NCBI GenBank assembly: GCA_963665545.2 | Contig: CAXXKZ010000004.1 | Span: forward strand, 868,001 to 932,000 | Direction: 5' to 3' | From: G963665545 sp963665545 | Lineage (GTDB): Bacteria; Pseudomonadota; Gammaproteobacteria; Xanthomonadales; SZUA-36 | DNA length: 64,000 nt | Part shown: piece by piece, positions 46,682-55,228 of the stretch | Numbering within the stretch: position 1 is the stretch's first letter | How the letters are laid out: each line of letters starts with the position of its first letter | Made by a program: the position numbers and the translations under genes | Notes under the pieces: generated by a model | Told to the model about the DNA's origin: nothing | The model's database searches: none | What the model saw: the letters and a program-made list of their open reading frames with translations, nothing else

Positions 46682-48046
46682 TCAGTTGATGCTGTTCCTG
46701 GCAAGAACCTCGTCTGATTGCCGACCCAGTATCTCAATGATCTGATTTGCCGCAACTTCACCCGCCGTTCCGAAGTTGTAAAGCGATTGCTCTCTGAATT
46801 GTTCGAGTCCAGCAACAGCCTCCGACTGCATCATTTCATCGACGATCGATGGCAGTGACGGAATGTCCTTCTCTGTTATCAATTTTCCGAGTTTTCCTCG
46901 AACCGAAAACTCCCAGATCTCGCTATCAACGTATTCTGCCTCGAATCCTGCAAGATCAAATTCACAATCAATAATGATTACAGGCTTTGAATGAACGAAA
47001 GCATAGTCAAAAATAATTCCAGAATAATCACTGATCAGGACATCGGAGACCGCCATGGAATGTTCACCAGATGGCGACCGATCCAGGGTCAGATTATCGT
47101 AGGGTTTTAGATCGTCCTCAATGTCGAACATCATTTTTGACTGCGATACATAATCCTGCGGGTGCGGTCTCAAAATAACCTCAATGCCGGCATCAAGTAG
47201 CGGTCGTATGCAGGCAGAACCGAAGCGTGCCAGTAATCCATTTGCGCCCCACGTCGGCGCAATCAAAACAGTCTTTTGACTTCCTTTTGGGCCAACCTCC
47301 GGCATGGTTCCGAGCATAACATCATAATAAGTCAAGCCTGTTTCTAATAATTCTTTCGTGGGTGTGCCGCGATTTTCTTCCAATTTTCGGATATTTTTTA
47401 TGTGGTGAGGACCAGAGCAGAAAACCAAATCGAAGTGATCAAAAGCATATCTTCTGTATCCCAGTACATCGCCGTGCGAGTGCATCAGATGGGCGTATCG
47501 CAGGACATTTTTAGATCGTTTCAATTTGAATATTCCAAGCTGAGGCGTGGTCATTACCACCAACTTCGCGGTGAGATTATTCAACGTGGCCGCGGACACG
47601 GCTTCCCCACCGATATACTTCGCAGTCACTTTCGACGAGAGCATCCGCAGTCCTGCATCATTTTCGTCAGATGTCAGGTATGCACACCGCTCACCCTTTG
47701 CCACGAGCGCTTCAATTACCGGAGAAAAGACGTTCCAATAATGTCCACCTTCGGAGTAGAACACCAACTCCATGCCTGCCAGTTCTTTGATGTCTTTAGA
47801 GCCTTTTCCAATCAGGAAACTCGCAGTTTTATGAAACAAACCACGCACAGAGTATGCGACCATTGCTGCAATGCTGACCAAGGCGTAAAGCAGCATGCTG
47901 CCGCTTCCAGGGTCGAGATAGGCATGCGCCGGTGAACTCGCCGATATTAGGAAGGTGGCAGCATAATATCTTCTCAGCAAATTATTCTCCCGGTATAGAG
48001 AATTACACTTCAGCGCGATGACGGCGGGGGTCCGAGCAAGGCGCAA
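46682..48046 (-). CDS. CDP-glycerol glycerophosphotransferase-like protein
   Basis: 454 residues. N-terminal hydrophobic region ending AHAYLDPGSGSMLLYALVSI, then a GT-B-like domain. Family landmarks: VLIAPTWGANGLL, VILRPHPQD and VSDVLISDYSGIIFDYAFVHSKPVI, the nucleotide-site signature of TagB/TagF-type enzymes, which add glycerol phosphate from CDP-glycerol. A polyol-phosphate substituent or backbone on the glycan is thus suggested; no CDP-glycerol synthetase is in the window. It is followed directly by the YidC-like gene and preceded by an overlapping methyltransferase. Confidence 0.78.
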   Translation of the reverse strand: MRLARTPAVIALKCNSLYRENNLLRRYYAATFLISASSPAHAYLDPGSGSMLLYALVSIAAMVAYSVRGLFHKTASFLIGKGSKDIKELAGMELVFYSEGGHYWNVFSPVIEALVAKGERCAYLTSDENDAGLRMLSSKVTAKYIGGEAVSAATLNNLTAKLVVMTTPQLGIFKLKRSKNVLRYAHLMHSHGDVLGYRRYAFDHFDLVFCSGPHHIKNIRKLEENRGTPTKELLETGLTYYDVMLGTMPEVGPKGSQKTVLIAPTWGANGLLARFGSACIRPLLDAGIEVILRPHPQDYVSQSKMMFDIEDDLKPYDNLTLDRSPSGEHSMAVSDVLISDYSGIIFDYAFVHSKPVIIIDCEFDLAGFEAEYVDSEIWEFSVRGKLGKLITEKDIPSLPSIVDEMMQSEAVAGLEQFREQSLYNFGTAGEVAANQIIEILGRQSDEVLARNSIN

Positions 48047-48735
48047 AAGTGAAATTCAGTTTGAGCGTAGTTTGATATGAATCCATCGATAATCTCTTCG
48101 TTGTACCCATCTGCCGCCGGCCGATTCAGAAACCATCTTCGCGGATAGTATGTATGCGGCAGTCCTGCATACTTTGCATCGTACTCTTCGACCCCAAGTA
48201 CATTTCGTCGCAGCAATTCTAATTGCTCTCGAAATGCCAAATCAGGGACGTCAAGAATAGCCACCTTCCAGCGTGCCTTGGCCAGCATCAGATCCAGTAC
48301 CTGATTGGCATAATCGAATGAGAAGTATTGGAACACACCATTGGCAATAACAAGATCGTAGTGAGGCTCAGCGTCCAGATCGCAGGCCTCTTTTGCCTCG
48401 AAAGCGCCCGCAGGCATCACTTTTCTGGCTGCTTCAATCAACCCTTCAGCATAATCCATTCCACCGACCTGTATATCGTATTGTTTTGATGTTGAATACA
48501 ATAGTGCCCCAGAGCCGCAACCCATTTCGAAGACACTCATGCCGTCCTTAAGTTTTAACTTCCTGCCAATTGACGCGGTGTATTCACGCCAACAATTGGC
48601 TGGTATCACTCCAGCGCCACTGTCATAACCATCCAAATAAATGAGGTCCTGCAAAGTGGGGTCAGCGCTGTTGAAGTGGTCCAATAGATTGTACAACCCA
48701 GTTAAGAGATAATTTATTTAACTGGGAGAAGTAAA

Positions 48736-49029
48736 TTGAGAAGAAGAAAAAAGTATTCAAAGGAGTTCAAACTGGATGCAGTCAGTTTGGTAGTCGATCA
48801 AGGTTATAGCCGTGCAGAAGCTGCCAGAAGCCTTGGGCTTAATAGCAATATGCTCGGTCGTTGGGTTTCAGAACACCGAGCTGATGGTGGGCAATCTTTC
48901 CGCGGGAACGGCAAACTCACCCCGGAACAGGAAGAAATCCGGAAGTTAAGATCGCAGGTCAAAAACCTGAAAATGGAGAAAGAAATCCTAAAAAAAGCGA
49001 CGGTCTTCTTTGCCAAAGAAATGAAATGA
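48736..49029 (+). CDS. IS3-family transposase OrfA
   Basis: 97 residues. Helix-turn-helix region (YSKEFKLDAVSLVVDQGYS...AARSLGLNSNMLGRWV) followed by a leucine-zipper-like coil (EEIRKLRSQVKNLKMEKEIL). An A7 run at 48990-48996 near its end is in register for a -1 ribosomal shift into orfB. The stop overlaps the orfB start as ATGA. Confidence 0.92.
   Translation: MRRRKKYSKEFKLDAVSLVVDQGYSRAEAARSLGLNSNMLGRWVSEHRADGGQSFRGNGKLTPEQEEIRKLRSQVKNLKMEKEILKKATVFFAKEMK
48990..48996 (+). promoter_or_regulatory. Candidate -1 frameshift site for OrfAB
   Basis: Codons read CTA-AAA-AAA-GCG, so the heptamer A-AAA-AAA is in the correct phase. A -1 slip leads into SDGLLCQRNEMKYLF with no stop before orfB, giving a fused OrfAB transposase as known for IS3-family elements. 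Confidence 0.65.
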
Positions 49030-49904
49030 AATATTTGTTTGTCACCCAACACAAGAAGACCTGGCCAATCGACCTGATGTGTCGAGTACTGGGTGTCAGC
49101 CGACAAGGTTATTACCACTATCGGCGAATTACAGAAGCCAGGCTGGCGGATCCGGAGCACCAGGAGATGCTGGACTGGATGAAGGATATAGCCGTTGCCA
49201 GCCAATATACCTATGGCCGGCGGCGCATGAAAAGAGCGATGAATGCATTGGGTTTTCCGATCAGCAGAACGAAGACCGTGAACCTGATGAAAGAAGCGGT
49301 TATTCAAGTTCGTCATAAAAAGAAATTCAAAGTGACCACCAACAGCAATCATAAATTGCCGTTATTTGAAAATTTATTGGAACGGCAATTTGACGTTGAG
49401 CAACCCAACCAGGTTTTTGCTTCAGACATCACCTATGTCTGGACCCAGCAAGGCTGGTTGTATCTGGCTGTTGTGATTGATTTATATTCCAGAAAAGTTG
49501 TGGGCTGGAGTATGAGCAGCCGAATGACCGCACAGCTGGTGTGTGATGCATTGACGATGGCGATCTGGTTGCGCAGGCCAAAAGCAGGCTTGATCCACCA
49601 TTCTGACCGCGGATCCCAATATGCCAGTAAAGCTTGCAGGCGATTATTGAAAGCGCATGGCTTCAAAGGCAGCATGAGCCGAAAAGGCGACTGCTGGGAT
49701 AACGCTGTTGTGGAGAGCTTCTTCGGCAGCCTGAAGCAGGAACGGGTGCACTGGCGACACTACCAGACCCGCTATGAAGCCCAGCAGGATATCCTGGATT
49801 ACATATCGATGTTTTATAACAGTTACAGACTGCATTCGTACCTCAATTACAGAAGTCCGAATCAGTTTGAAATGGAAATGACAGAATTAAGAAAAGTTGC
49901 TTAA
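49026..49904 (+). CDS. IS3-family transposase OrfB
   Basis: 292 residues, intact. The integrase core shows the DDE triad: D in VFASDITYVWT, D in IHHSDRGSQY and E in NAVVESFFGSLKQE, with the family ending SYRLHSYLNYRSPNQFE. It starts within the orfA stop and can be fused to OrfA by -1 shifting. Confidence 0.95.
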   Translation: MKYLFVTQHKKTWPIDLMCRVLGVSRQGYYHYRRITEARLADPEHQEMLDWMKDIAVASQYTYGRRRMKRAMNALGFPISRTKTVNLMKEAVIQVRHKKKFKVTTNSNHKLPLFENLLERQFDVEQPNQVFASDITYVWTQQGWLYLAVVIDLYSRKVVGWSMSSRMTAQLVCDALTMAIWLRRPKAGLIHHSDRGSQYASKACRRLLKAHGFKGSMSRKGDCWDNAVVESFFGSLKQERVHWRHYQTRYEAQQDILDYISMFYNSYRLHSYLNYRSPNQFEMEMTELRKVA

Positions 49905-49998
49905 CTGGGTTGTATCAAATAGCTTGACCACGTCATGTATCCACTTACGTCGACTCCAGACTTCCTGCCAATTATTTGCCACAATGTCCTTTCCAGCG

Positions 49999-51195
49999 CT
50001 AGTGGGATGCGTAATCTGTATAACATGACTTAAAGCAATCTTCTGCCAGCTCCGCCGACCGTTGCCAAGAGAAAGTCTGTGCGCGCTTTAGCGCAAGCTC
50101 CGAAAGGTGGGCGCGCAACGGGTCGTCACTGAGAAAACCCAATATACAATCTGCAATGCACCGCGGGTTGTCCGGGTCGAAATAAAGCCCGGCCTCTCCA
50201 ACCACTTCTGGCAAGCTTCCGCGATCACTGGCCAATACCGGGGTGCCACAGGCCATTGCCTCTACCGCAGGCAGGCCGAAGCCCTCGCACAAGGACGGAA
50301 ATACCAACGCCGCAGCGCTATTTAGCAACACAACGAAGGCGTCATCGTCAATATAGTCGGTAAAGTGAATGTGTGGCCCAAGTGACGGCTGGCTCTCGAT
50401 GAAACTCTGGAGTTCCGCATAGTTGTCCCAAAATCCGCTGCCAGAGATACGCCCAACAATTGCCAAGTGAGTGCTGGGCCGTTGAGAAATAACACCCCGT
50501 ATCGCCTGAAGCAAGCCCAAGATGTTTTTATGGCGATTAAGACCCCCGACGTATAGCAGCAGGTCAGCGTTTGCAGGAATGGCATATTTAGCCCGCGCCT
50601 TGGCCACGGAAGCGACATCATTGCGCACGCGAAAAATGGCGTCCGCAGCCTCGGTAACGACGTCAATTCGGCCCTTGGAAAAACGGAACAGCTTATGCAG
50701 GTCGGTGGCCGAGGCCTGAGAAACCGTCATGGCTCGCGAACACTGAAACTTGGCAAGGGCCATTTTGCCCTGCCAGAGAAGATGATTCAGCCTGGTCGGA
50801 AATAACATCTCAGGCATTCGTTCGGTAACTGCGTCGTGGTAGCACATGACACATGGCACGCGGGCCGGAACAGGAAAGTAAGTGTGCACGGCGGGAAAAA
50901 AGAACAGGTCAAATTTCTGCCGGCGGGCCGCTCGTCCAAGCCGCCAAAGATCGGCAACCGAGCGAGACAACGAGTCCGTCGCTGACTCGCTGAAGGATCG
51001 TTTGGTTGACGCATAGACGACCTCGACATTCTCTGGCAACTCAGCATCTTTGGGCCGGTCAGCGAGCAGGGTGTAGCGAAATCCCGAGTCGCGAGCAAGC
51101 AAGGCGGTGAGGAGTTCTCGAGTAAACCGCCCAAAGCCCCTGTCGTTCGACCAGGTCGTAGCGTCGACACCAATATGGAGTGGTTTCTCGATCAT
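49999..51195 (-). CDS. Glycosyltransferase family 4 (GT-B)
   Basis: 398 residues. GVDATTWSNDRGFGRFTREL opens the N-domain; LLLYVGGLNRHKNILGLLQA and VFPSLCEGFGLPAVEAMACGTPVLASDRGSLPEVVG are the GT4 nucleotide-sugar signature with the E-x7-E motif. It transfers a sugar with retention of configuration. The interrupted methyltransferase begins 17 bases downstream, so they were one transcription unit. Confidence 0.9.
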   Translation of the reverse strand: MIEKPLHIGVDATTWSNDRGFGRFTRELLTALLARDSGFRYTLLADRPKDAELPENVEVVYASTKRSFSESATDSLSRSVADLWRLGRAARRQKFDLFFFPAVHTYFPVPARVPCVMCYHDAVTERMPEMLFPTRLNHLLWQGKMALAKFQCSRAMTVSQASATDLHKLFRFSKGRIDVVTEAADAIFRVRNDVASVAKARAKYAIPANADLLLYVGGLNRHKNILGLLQAIRGVISQRPSTHLAIVGRISGSGFWDNYAELQSFIESQPSLGPHIHFTDYIDDDAFVVLLNSAAALVFPSLCEGFGLPAVEAMACGTPVLASDRGSLPEVVGEAGLYFDPDNPRCIADCILGFLSDDPLRAHLSELALKRAQTFSWQRSAELAEDCFKSCYTDYASH

Positions 51196-51314
51196 CGAGT
51201 CAATGTTGAGGAATCTAGCGCGAAGGGGTCGCTCGTATTATAAATGATTACAATGAAGTACGAGTATGACCTTTCGGCCGCGGTTGGCTGAGCAAAATAA
51301 ACCATGGGCAAGGA

Positions 51315-52076
51315 ATGCAATTGAGTAATTCCCAAAAATTGTGTCTGGAAGCACATATCGACAGCCAAACCGAGGTGCTAAAAACATGGCAAACACCTGA
51401 CCCGGGAATTGAGCGGCATGCGCTGAGGCCAAAATCCTTTAGCCTGGTACGGTTTGATTGTGGCTGCGTGGCCGTTTGTAAGTCGGATAGTGCACCTGAG
51501 TATATTGCCCATGAAGCGCAAATACTAAGGGCGCTTGGCGACCTCGAGTGTGTGCCCTCTCTCCTGTGTCAGACCAGCAACGCGATTTACACGAAATACA
51601 TAGAAGGAAGACTCTTGCACCAGGCCATCCGTGGCCTTGGCATTGGCGACTGCGTGAACACTGGCCGGCAGATTGTGGCGGCCGTAGCCGAGATTCACAA
51701 GAAAGGCGTGGTGCACAGCGATATCAGACCGTGGAATTTTATTTACGGAGATGATGCGCGTTTATACCTGTTTGATTTCGAATATGCGTATCAACGCAGC
51801 CAAGCGAAGAAAGTCCCTGAACTGTTGAGCAATCACCACGGTGGGCGACTGAAGACGGTTACTACCGATTGGTGTGATGCCTTGCGGTCTATCGGTCTTG
51901 CCTGGCAGCTGTCTGGCCACTGGTTGGTTAAATTCGCCCTCGCCTATTTGCCTTTGGGACTCCACTGGCTGTTGCGTCCGCTGATCCTGGTGCAGCAATT
52001 GGGTAATTGGCGTCGCGGCATGTTTTCCTGGCCATCACCGCTTGGGCGTGACCACCCACCGTCAAATCATTCCTAG
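51315..52076 (+). CDS. Small kinase-fold protein (LPS-core-kinase/RIO-like)
   Basis: 253 residues. The kinase catalytic loop is HSDIRPWNFIYGDD (HxDxxxxN) and the metal motif is FDFEYAY in place of DFG. An upstream lysine-like site lies in CGCVAVCKSDSAPEYIAHEAQIL. The C-terminal ~60 residues include hydrophobic stretches (LVKFALAYLPLGLHWLLRPLI). Related proteins phosphorylate sugars such as heptose or Kdo in LPS; here the acceptor may be a glycan or lipid. It is divergent from the GT4 gene and convergent with hflC. Confidence 0.7.
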   Translation: MQLSNSQKLCLEAHIDSQTEVLKTWQTPDPGIERHALRPKSFSLVRFDCGCVAVCKSDSAPEYIAHEAQILRALGDLECVPSLLCQTSNAIYTKYIEGRLLHQAIRGLGIGDCVNTGRQIVAAVAEIHKKGVVHSDIRPWNFIYGDDARLYLFDFEYAYQRSQAKKVPELLSNHHGGRLKTVTTDWCDALRSIGLAWQLSGHWLVKFALAYLPLGLHWLLRPLILVQQLGNWRRGMFSWPSPLGRDHPPSNHS

Positions 52077-52091
52077 GATTTTTGTGCCTTG

Positions 52092-53069
52092 CTAATTGCC
52101 CTTGCCCGGTGCATTCATGCCTTTTAGAAATTTGAACAAGTCGCTGTCCGTGGACAGCACGATGGTCGTGTTGTCGGCCATAATGGTCTTGTAGGCTTGC
52201 ATGGTGCGTGTGAACTCATAGAACTCCGCAGCTTCGGGGCTCTGATTGTAGGCGTTGGCGTAAATCTCGGTGGCCTTGGCGTCTGCCAGGCCGCGAATTT
52301 CTTCGACCTCGCGATAGGCTTCTGACTGAATTTTATTCAGTTCCCGTACCCGGTTGCCGCGAATCCTGGCCGCCTCGCCATTGCCCTCTGACAAAAAGCG
52401 CTCCGCGATCTGCCGGCGCTCGCTGATCATCCGGTCGTAGATTTTCGGACGCACGCTTTCGTTGTAATTGATGCGTTTGAAACGAATATCGAGCAGCTCA
52501 ATTCCAAAAACCTTCACTTTCTCTGCAGCGGAGAGAAAAATCTCCAGCTCAACCAATTTGCGGCCCTTATGAATCGGTACCAGAGAGCCCACGTCTGCTT
52601 CCTGCTCGGCGGCAGTCAGGAGTGAATCACGCAGGGGAATACGGTCTTTGGTCGTGCGAATAATTTCAATCAGTTCGTGCTTGGCCACTGCATTGCGGGT
52701 TTCACTGCCCAGGATGTCATCGAGCCGGGATTGCGCACTGCGTTCATCACGCAACCGCAGGAAGAATTGTAGTGGATCGATGATACGCCACCGCGCAAAC
52801 AGGTCGACCGAAATATACAGCTTGTCCTTGGTGGGCATGTCGGAGGGAGCGCCATCCCATTCGAGGACCCGTTTCTCAATCGGATTGACGTCCTGAATAA
52901 ACGGCAATTTGATCTTGAGGCCGGCGTCAGTCACGGGTTCGCCAACCGGCTTGCCAAACTGGGTAATAATCACCTGCTCGACTTCGCTGACGGTATAGAC
53001 CGCGCTCATCAGGACATAAAGAGAGACGCCGAGAAGTACCAGGGTAGCAATTTTTTTGCCCGCGCTCAT
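52092..53069 (-). CDS. hflC: HflC, modulator of FtsH protease (SPFH domain)
   Basis: 325 residues. N-terminal membrane anchor (IATLVLLGVSLYVLMSAVYTV) then the SPFH/band 7 domain (EVEQVIITQFGKPVGEPVTDAGLKIKLPF begins it). With HflK it forms a large membrane ring around FtsH. The start overlaps the hflK stop by 4 bases (ATGA). Unlike in E. coli, hfq and hflX are not adjacent. Confidence 0.95.
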   Translation of the reverse strand: MSAGKKIATLVLLGVSLYVLMSAVYTVSEVEQVIITQFGKPVGEPVTDAGLKIKLPFIQDVNPIEKRVLEWDGAPSDMPTKDKLYISVDLFARWRIIDPLQFFLRLRDERSAQSRLDDILGSETRNAVAKHELIEIIRTTKDRIPLRDSLLTAAEQEADVGSLVPIHKGRKLVELEIFLSAAEKVKVFGIELLDIRFKRINYNESVRPKIYDRMISERRQIAERFLSEGNGEAARIRGNRVRELNKIQSEAYREVEEIRGLADAKATEIYANAYNQSPEAAEFYEFTRTMQAYKTIMADNTTIVLSTDSDLFKFLKGMNAPGKGN

Positions 53070-54115
53070 GGTCGATCTCCCTGTTGTGGGTCCAGATTCA
53101 GAAAAGGCAGAATGCCGTGCGTTTCCTCATCCACAATGATCTTGGAGCGCAGACCGGGTAATACTTCCTGCAGCGTCTCGATGTAGATTCTCCGGCGCGT
53201 CACATCCCGCGCCTTGCTGTACTCGGCGAACAGGGCGTTGAAGCGTGCCGCGTCCCCCTCCGCCTCGTTGATGCGCTTGAGCCGATAGCCATCCGCCTCG
53301 CGGATGCGCTGGTCCTTCTCGCCTTCAGCCAGCGGAATGACCTTGTTGTAGTCGCGCCTGGCTTCATTGATCAACTTTTCCTTTTCTTGCTGAGCCTGGT
53401 TGACCTCGTTGAAGGACTCCTGCACCGGCAATGGCGGATTGATATTCTTCAATTGCACCTGATCGATGCTGATGCCCATGGCATATTTGGTGGACAAGGC
53501 CTGCATTTTGGTCAGCGCTTCGGATTCAATTTCCTGCCGGCCAATCGTGATCACCTCATCGACCGTGCGATCACCAACGACCTCGCGCATGACAGACTCC
53601 GACACATGACGCAGGGTGCCGCGCGGTTCACGTACTTCGAACAGGTATTTGGAAGGATCCGCAACGCGGTACTGCACCACCCACTCGACCAATGCGGCGT
53701 TCAGGTCGCCGGTCACCATTTCCGTTTCACGCCTGCCGTCAGTTGGCACCTGGAAAGGGTCGGTGGCGCCGAGAGTGGCAAAGCCAAATTCTTGCTTCAA
53801 CTGCCTCTTGACGGGCACGACGGTCGCCACGTCGGCGCCCAGCGGCAGCTTGAAATGCAAGCCCGGCGGCACATCTTTCAAGTATTTGCCAAAGCGCTGG
53901 ATTACAGCCACTGAGTCGCTTGGCACTGTGTAGTAGGCGGTCCATCCGACAAACAGGATCAGCCCCACCAGCACAATCGTGACAGGCCCGCGTGGTCCAC
54001 CGCCCGGCAATATCCGGCTAATTTGTTCCTTAGTTTCACGCAAGATGTTTTCCAGTTCAGCACCGGGGTCACCTCGCGGGCCACCCCTGCCGTTATTGCC
54101 GCTTTGCCAATTCAT
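53066..54115 (-). CDS. hflK: HflK, modulator of FtsH protease (SPFH domain)
   Basis: 349 residues from ATG 54115, preferred over 54169 because it gives the typical Asn/Gly-rich N-terminus (MNWQSGNNGRGGPRGD). A membrane helix (VTIVLVGLILFVGWTAYYTV) and band 7 domain follow (SDSVAVIQRFGKYLKDVPPG). Partner of HflC. Confidence 0.95.
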   Translation of the reverse strand: MNWQSGNNGRGGPRGDPGAELENILRETKEQISRILPGGGPRGPVTIVLVGLILFVGWTAYYTVPSDSVAVIQRFGKYLKDVPPGLHFKLPLGADVATVVPVKRQLKQEFGFATLGATDPFQVPTDGRRETEMVTGDLNAALVEWVVQYRVADPSKYLFEVREPRGTLRHVSESVMREVVGDRTVDEVITIGRQEIESEALTKMQALSTKYAMGISIDQVQLKNINPPLPVQESFNEVNQAQQEKEKLINEARRDYNKVIPLAEGEKDQRIREADGYRLKRINEAEGDAARFNALFAEYSKARDVTRRRIYIETLQEVLPGLRSKIIVDEETHGILPFLNLDPQQGDRP

Positions 54116-54216
54116 TGATTCACGCTCTCCACTGCAGGTCTGTGAGGCACCCATTGTATCCGATCTCACCTTGCTCTTTCGAACGCCCGCTCAAATGTCA
54201 GCTTTCTGTTTGACCC

Positions 54217-55041
54217 TCATCCATCAAAATTGAATCCTCTGTTTTTCTGTTGAAGCTCAATTTTTACAACACCCGAGCAGTACAAGTCCGCAAGTTGCTT
54301 CTTGGACTCTTCCAGGGACTTGCGAGTACTGTCCGGAAGGCCGCTTGCCCACGGTGGCGGATGTGAGCCATTATTGAGGTCATCGATTTGCTTTTGCAGC
54401 TCTGCTATTAGCCGGCCGCCAGACGCATCGTGGTCTCCGCCTTCCAGGGCGTGCAAATGATTACCGAGGATTTGAGAAAACTCATCACGTGCGCGCTGGG
54501 AGATATGGGCTTCTTCCATATCGGCGTACTGTAAATTCGACTCGTTGGCCAACTGCTCGCTGTAGGCGGCCATATAAATATGGAAGTATTCTCCAAGTCC
54601 CATTCCTTCGGCCAGGAGCGCTTTGTTGCGGGTCTCGACAAGCGCCAGCATTTTTGAGCTCATGGTGAACATGCTCTTGAAAGTTTCGATGCCTTTTGAG
54701 GCTTTTTCAGTCGCAGCCATGTCGGGGTCGTGCTCGATTTCCTCGAGCGCGATCAGATCATCGAGAAAACCCTGGAATCCCAAGCAGGCAGGCTGCACCG
54801 CTTGCCTTACCCGGATGAATGCTGCCAGTCGCGGTGCCGCCACAGATCCATCCAGCAATGGCGTGTATTCATTGGCCCAACCAAATTGGTCAATCAGAGA
54901 CTGTTCCAGTTGCTTGGACTCGCGCGTGGGCGCGACCAGGAAGTAGATTCCCGCCACCAGCAAAAAAGCCACCATGGCCAAGGCCACAAGGCGGCCCTTT
55001 TTTGCCCCGCTTACTGTCGCTGTCATGTTTCTCGACATCAA
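54217..55041 (-). CDS. Hypothetical single-pass membrane protein
   Basis: 274 residues, no family recognised. One N-terminal membrane helix (LVALAMVAFLLVAGIYFLVA, residues about 18-37) and a largely helical soluble part rich in charged residues, so the bulk is probably periplasmic. It ends with QQKNRGFNFDG. It is about 100 bases upstream of hflK on the same strand and may share its transcript. No function is proposed. Confidence 0.7.
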   Translation of the reverse strand: MMSRNMTATVSGAKKGRLVALAMVAFLLVAGIYFLVAPTRESKQLEQSLIDQFGWANEYTPLLDGSVAAPRLAAFIRVRQAVQPACLGFQGFLDDLIALEEIEHDPDMAATEKASKGIETFKSMFTMSSKMLALVETRNKALLAEGMGLGEYFHIYMAAYSEQLANESNLQYADMEEAHISQRARDEFSQILGNHLHALEGGDHDASGGRLIAELQKQIDDLNNGSHPPPWASGLPDSTRKSLEESKKQLADLYCSGVVKIELQQKNRGFNFDG

Positions 55042-55107
55042 TGTCTCCTTAGCAGTTCACAAACGTGTTGTGGCTGATCAGACTGAATCGGAATAAAAGT
55101 CTGCTGC

Positions 55108-55121
55108 TGCATTAGAATGCA
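55108..55121. promoter_or_regulatory. Palindrome upstream of the flavoprotein gene, shared with 6623
   Basis: TGCATTAGAATGCA, the exact complement of the site at 6623-6636. It lies about 108 bases upstream of the trimethylamine-dehydrogenase-like gene and between divergent genes. It could be an operator. Confidence 0.35.
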
Positions 55122-55228
55122 ACCAATGGGTGCTCGCCAGTGGTGGCCTGCAGAATATACCGGCGCTGGTCGCCGTGCCGCGCTGTCGCATCCCTGCGCA
55201 ACAATAATTCAAGTAATAATGAGGCCAT

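Larger units (their letters stand above)
48692..49914 (+). mobile_element. IS3-family insertion sequence, 1223 bp
   Basis: Perfect 15-base terminal inverted repeats, TACAACCCAGTTAAG at the left and its complement at the right. Two overlapping genes, orfA and orfB, in the usual IS3 arrangement. No target duplication is visible at the ends: the flanks are ATTG on the left and TCAA on the right. The insertion lies in a methyltransferase gene on the opposite strand. Confidence 0.9.
48010..49982 (-). pseudogene. Class I SAM methyltransferase interrupted by an IS3-family element
   Basis: The 3' part (48010-48691) encodes LLDHFNSADPTLQDLIYLDGYDSGAG, motif I VFEMGCGSGALLY and GGMDYAEGLIEAA. On the far side of the IS, 49915-49982 reads V-A-N-N-W-Q-E-V-W-S-R-R-K-W-I-H-D-V-V-K-L-F from a GTG start at 49982. 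Joining the flanks gives KLFDNLLDHF in one frame, 249 residues in total. Without its 22 N-terminal residues the downstream frame may still start within or near the IS end (ATG at 48696), so residual expression is possible. It is probably a glycan methyltransferase. Confidence 0.78.
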
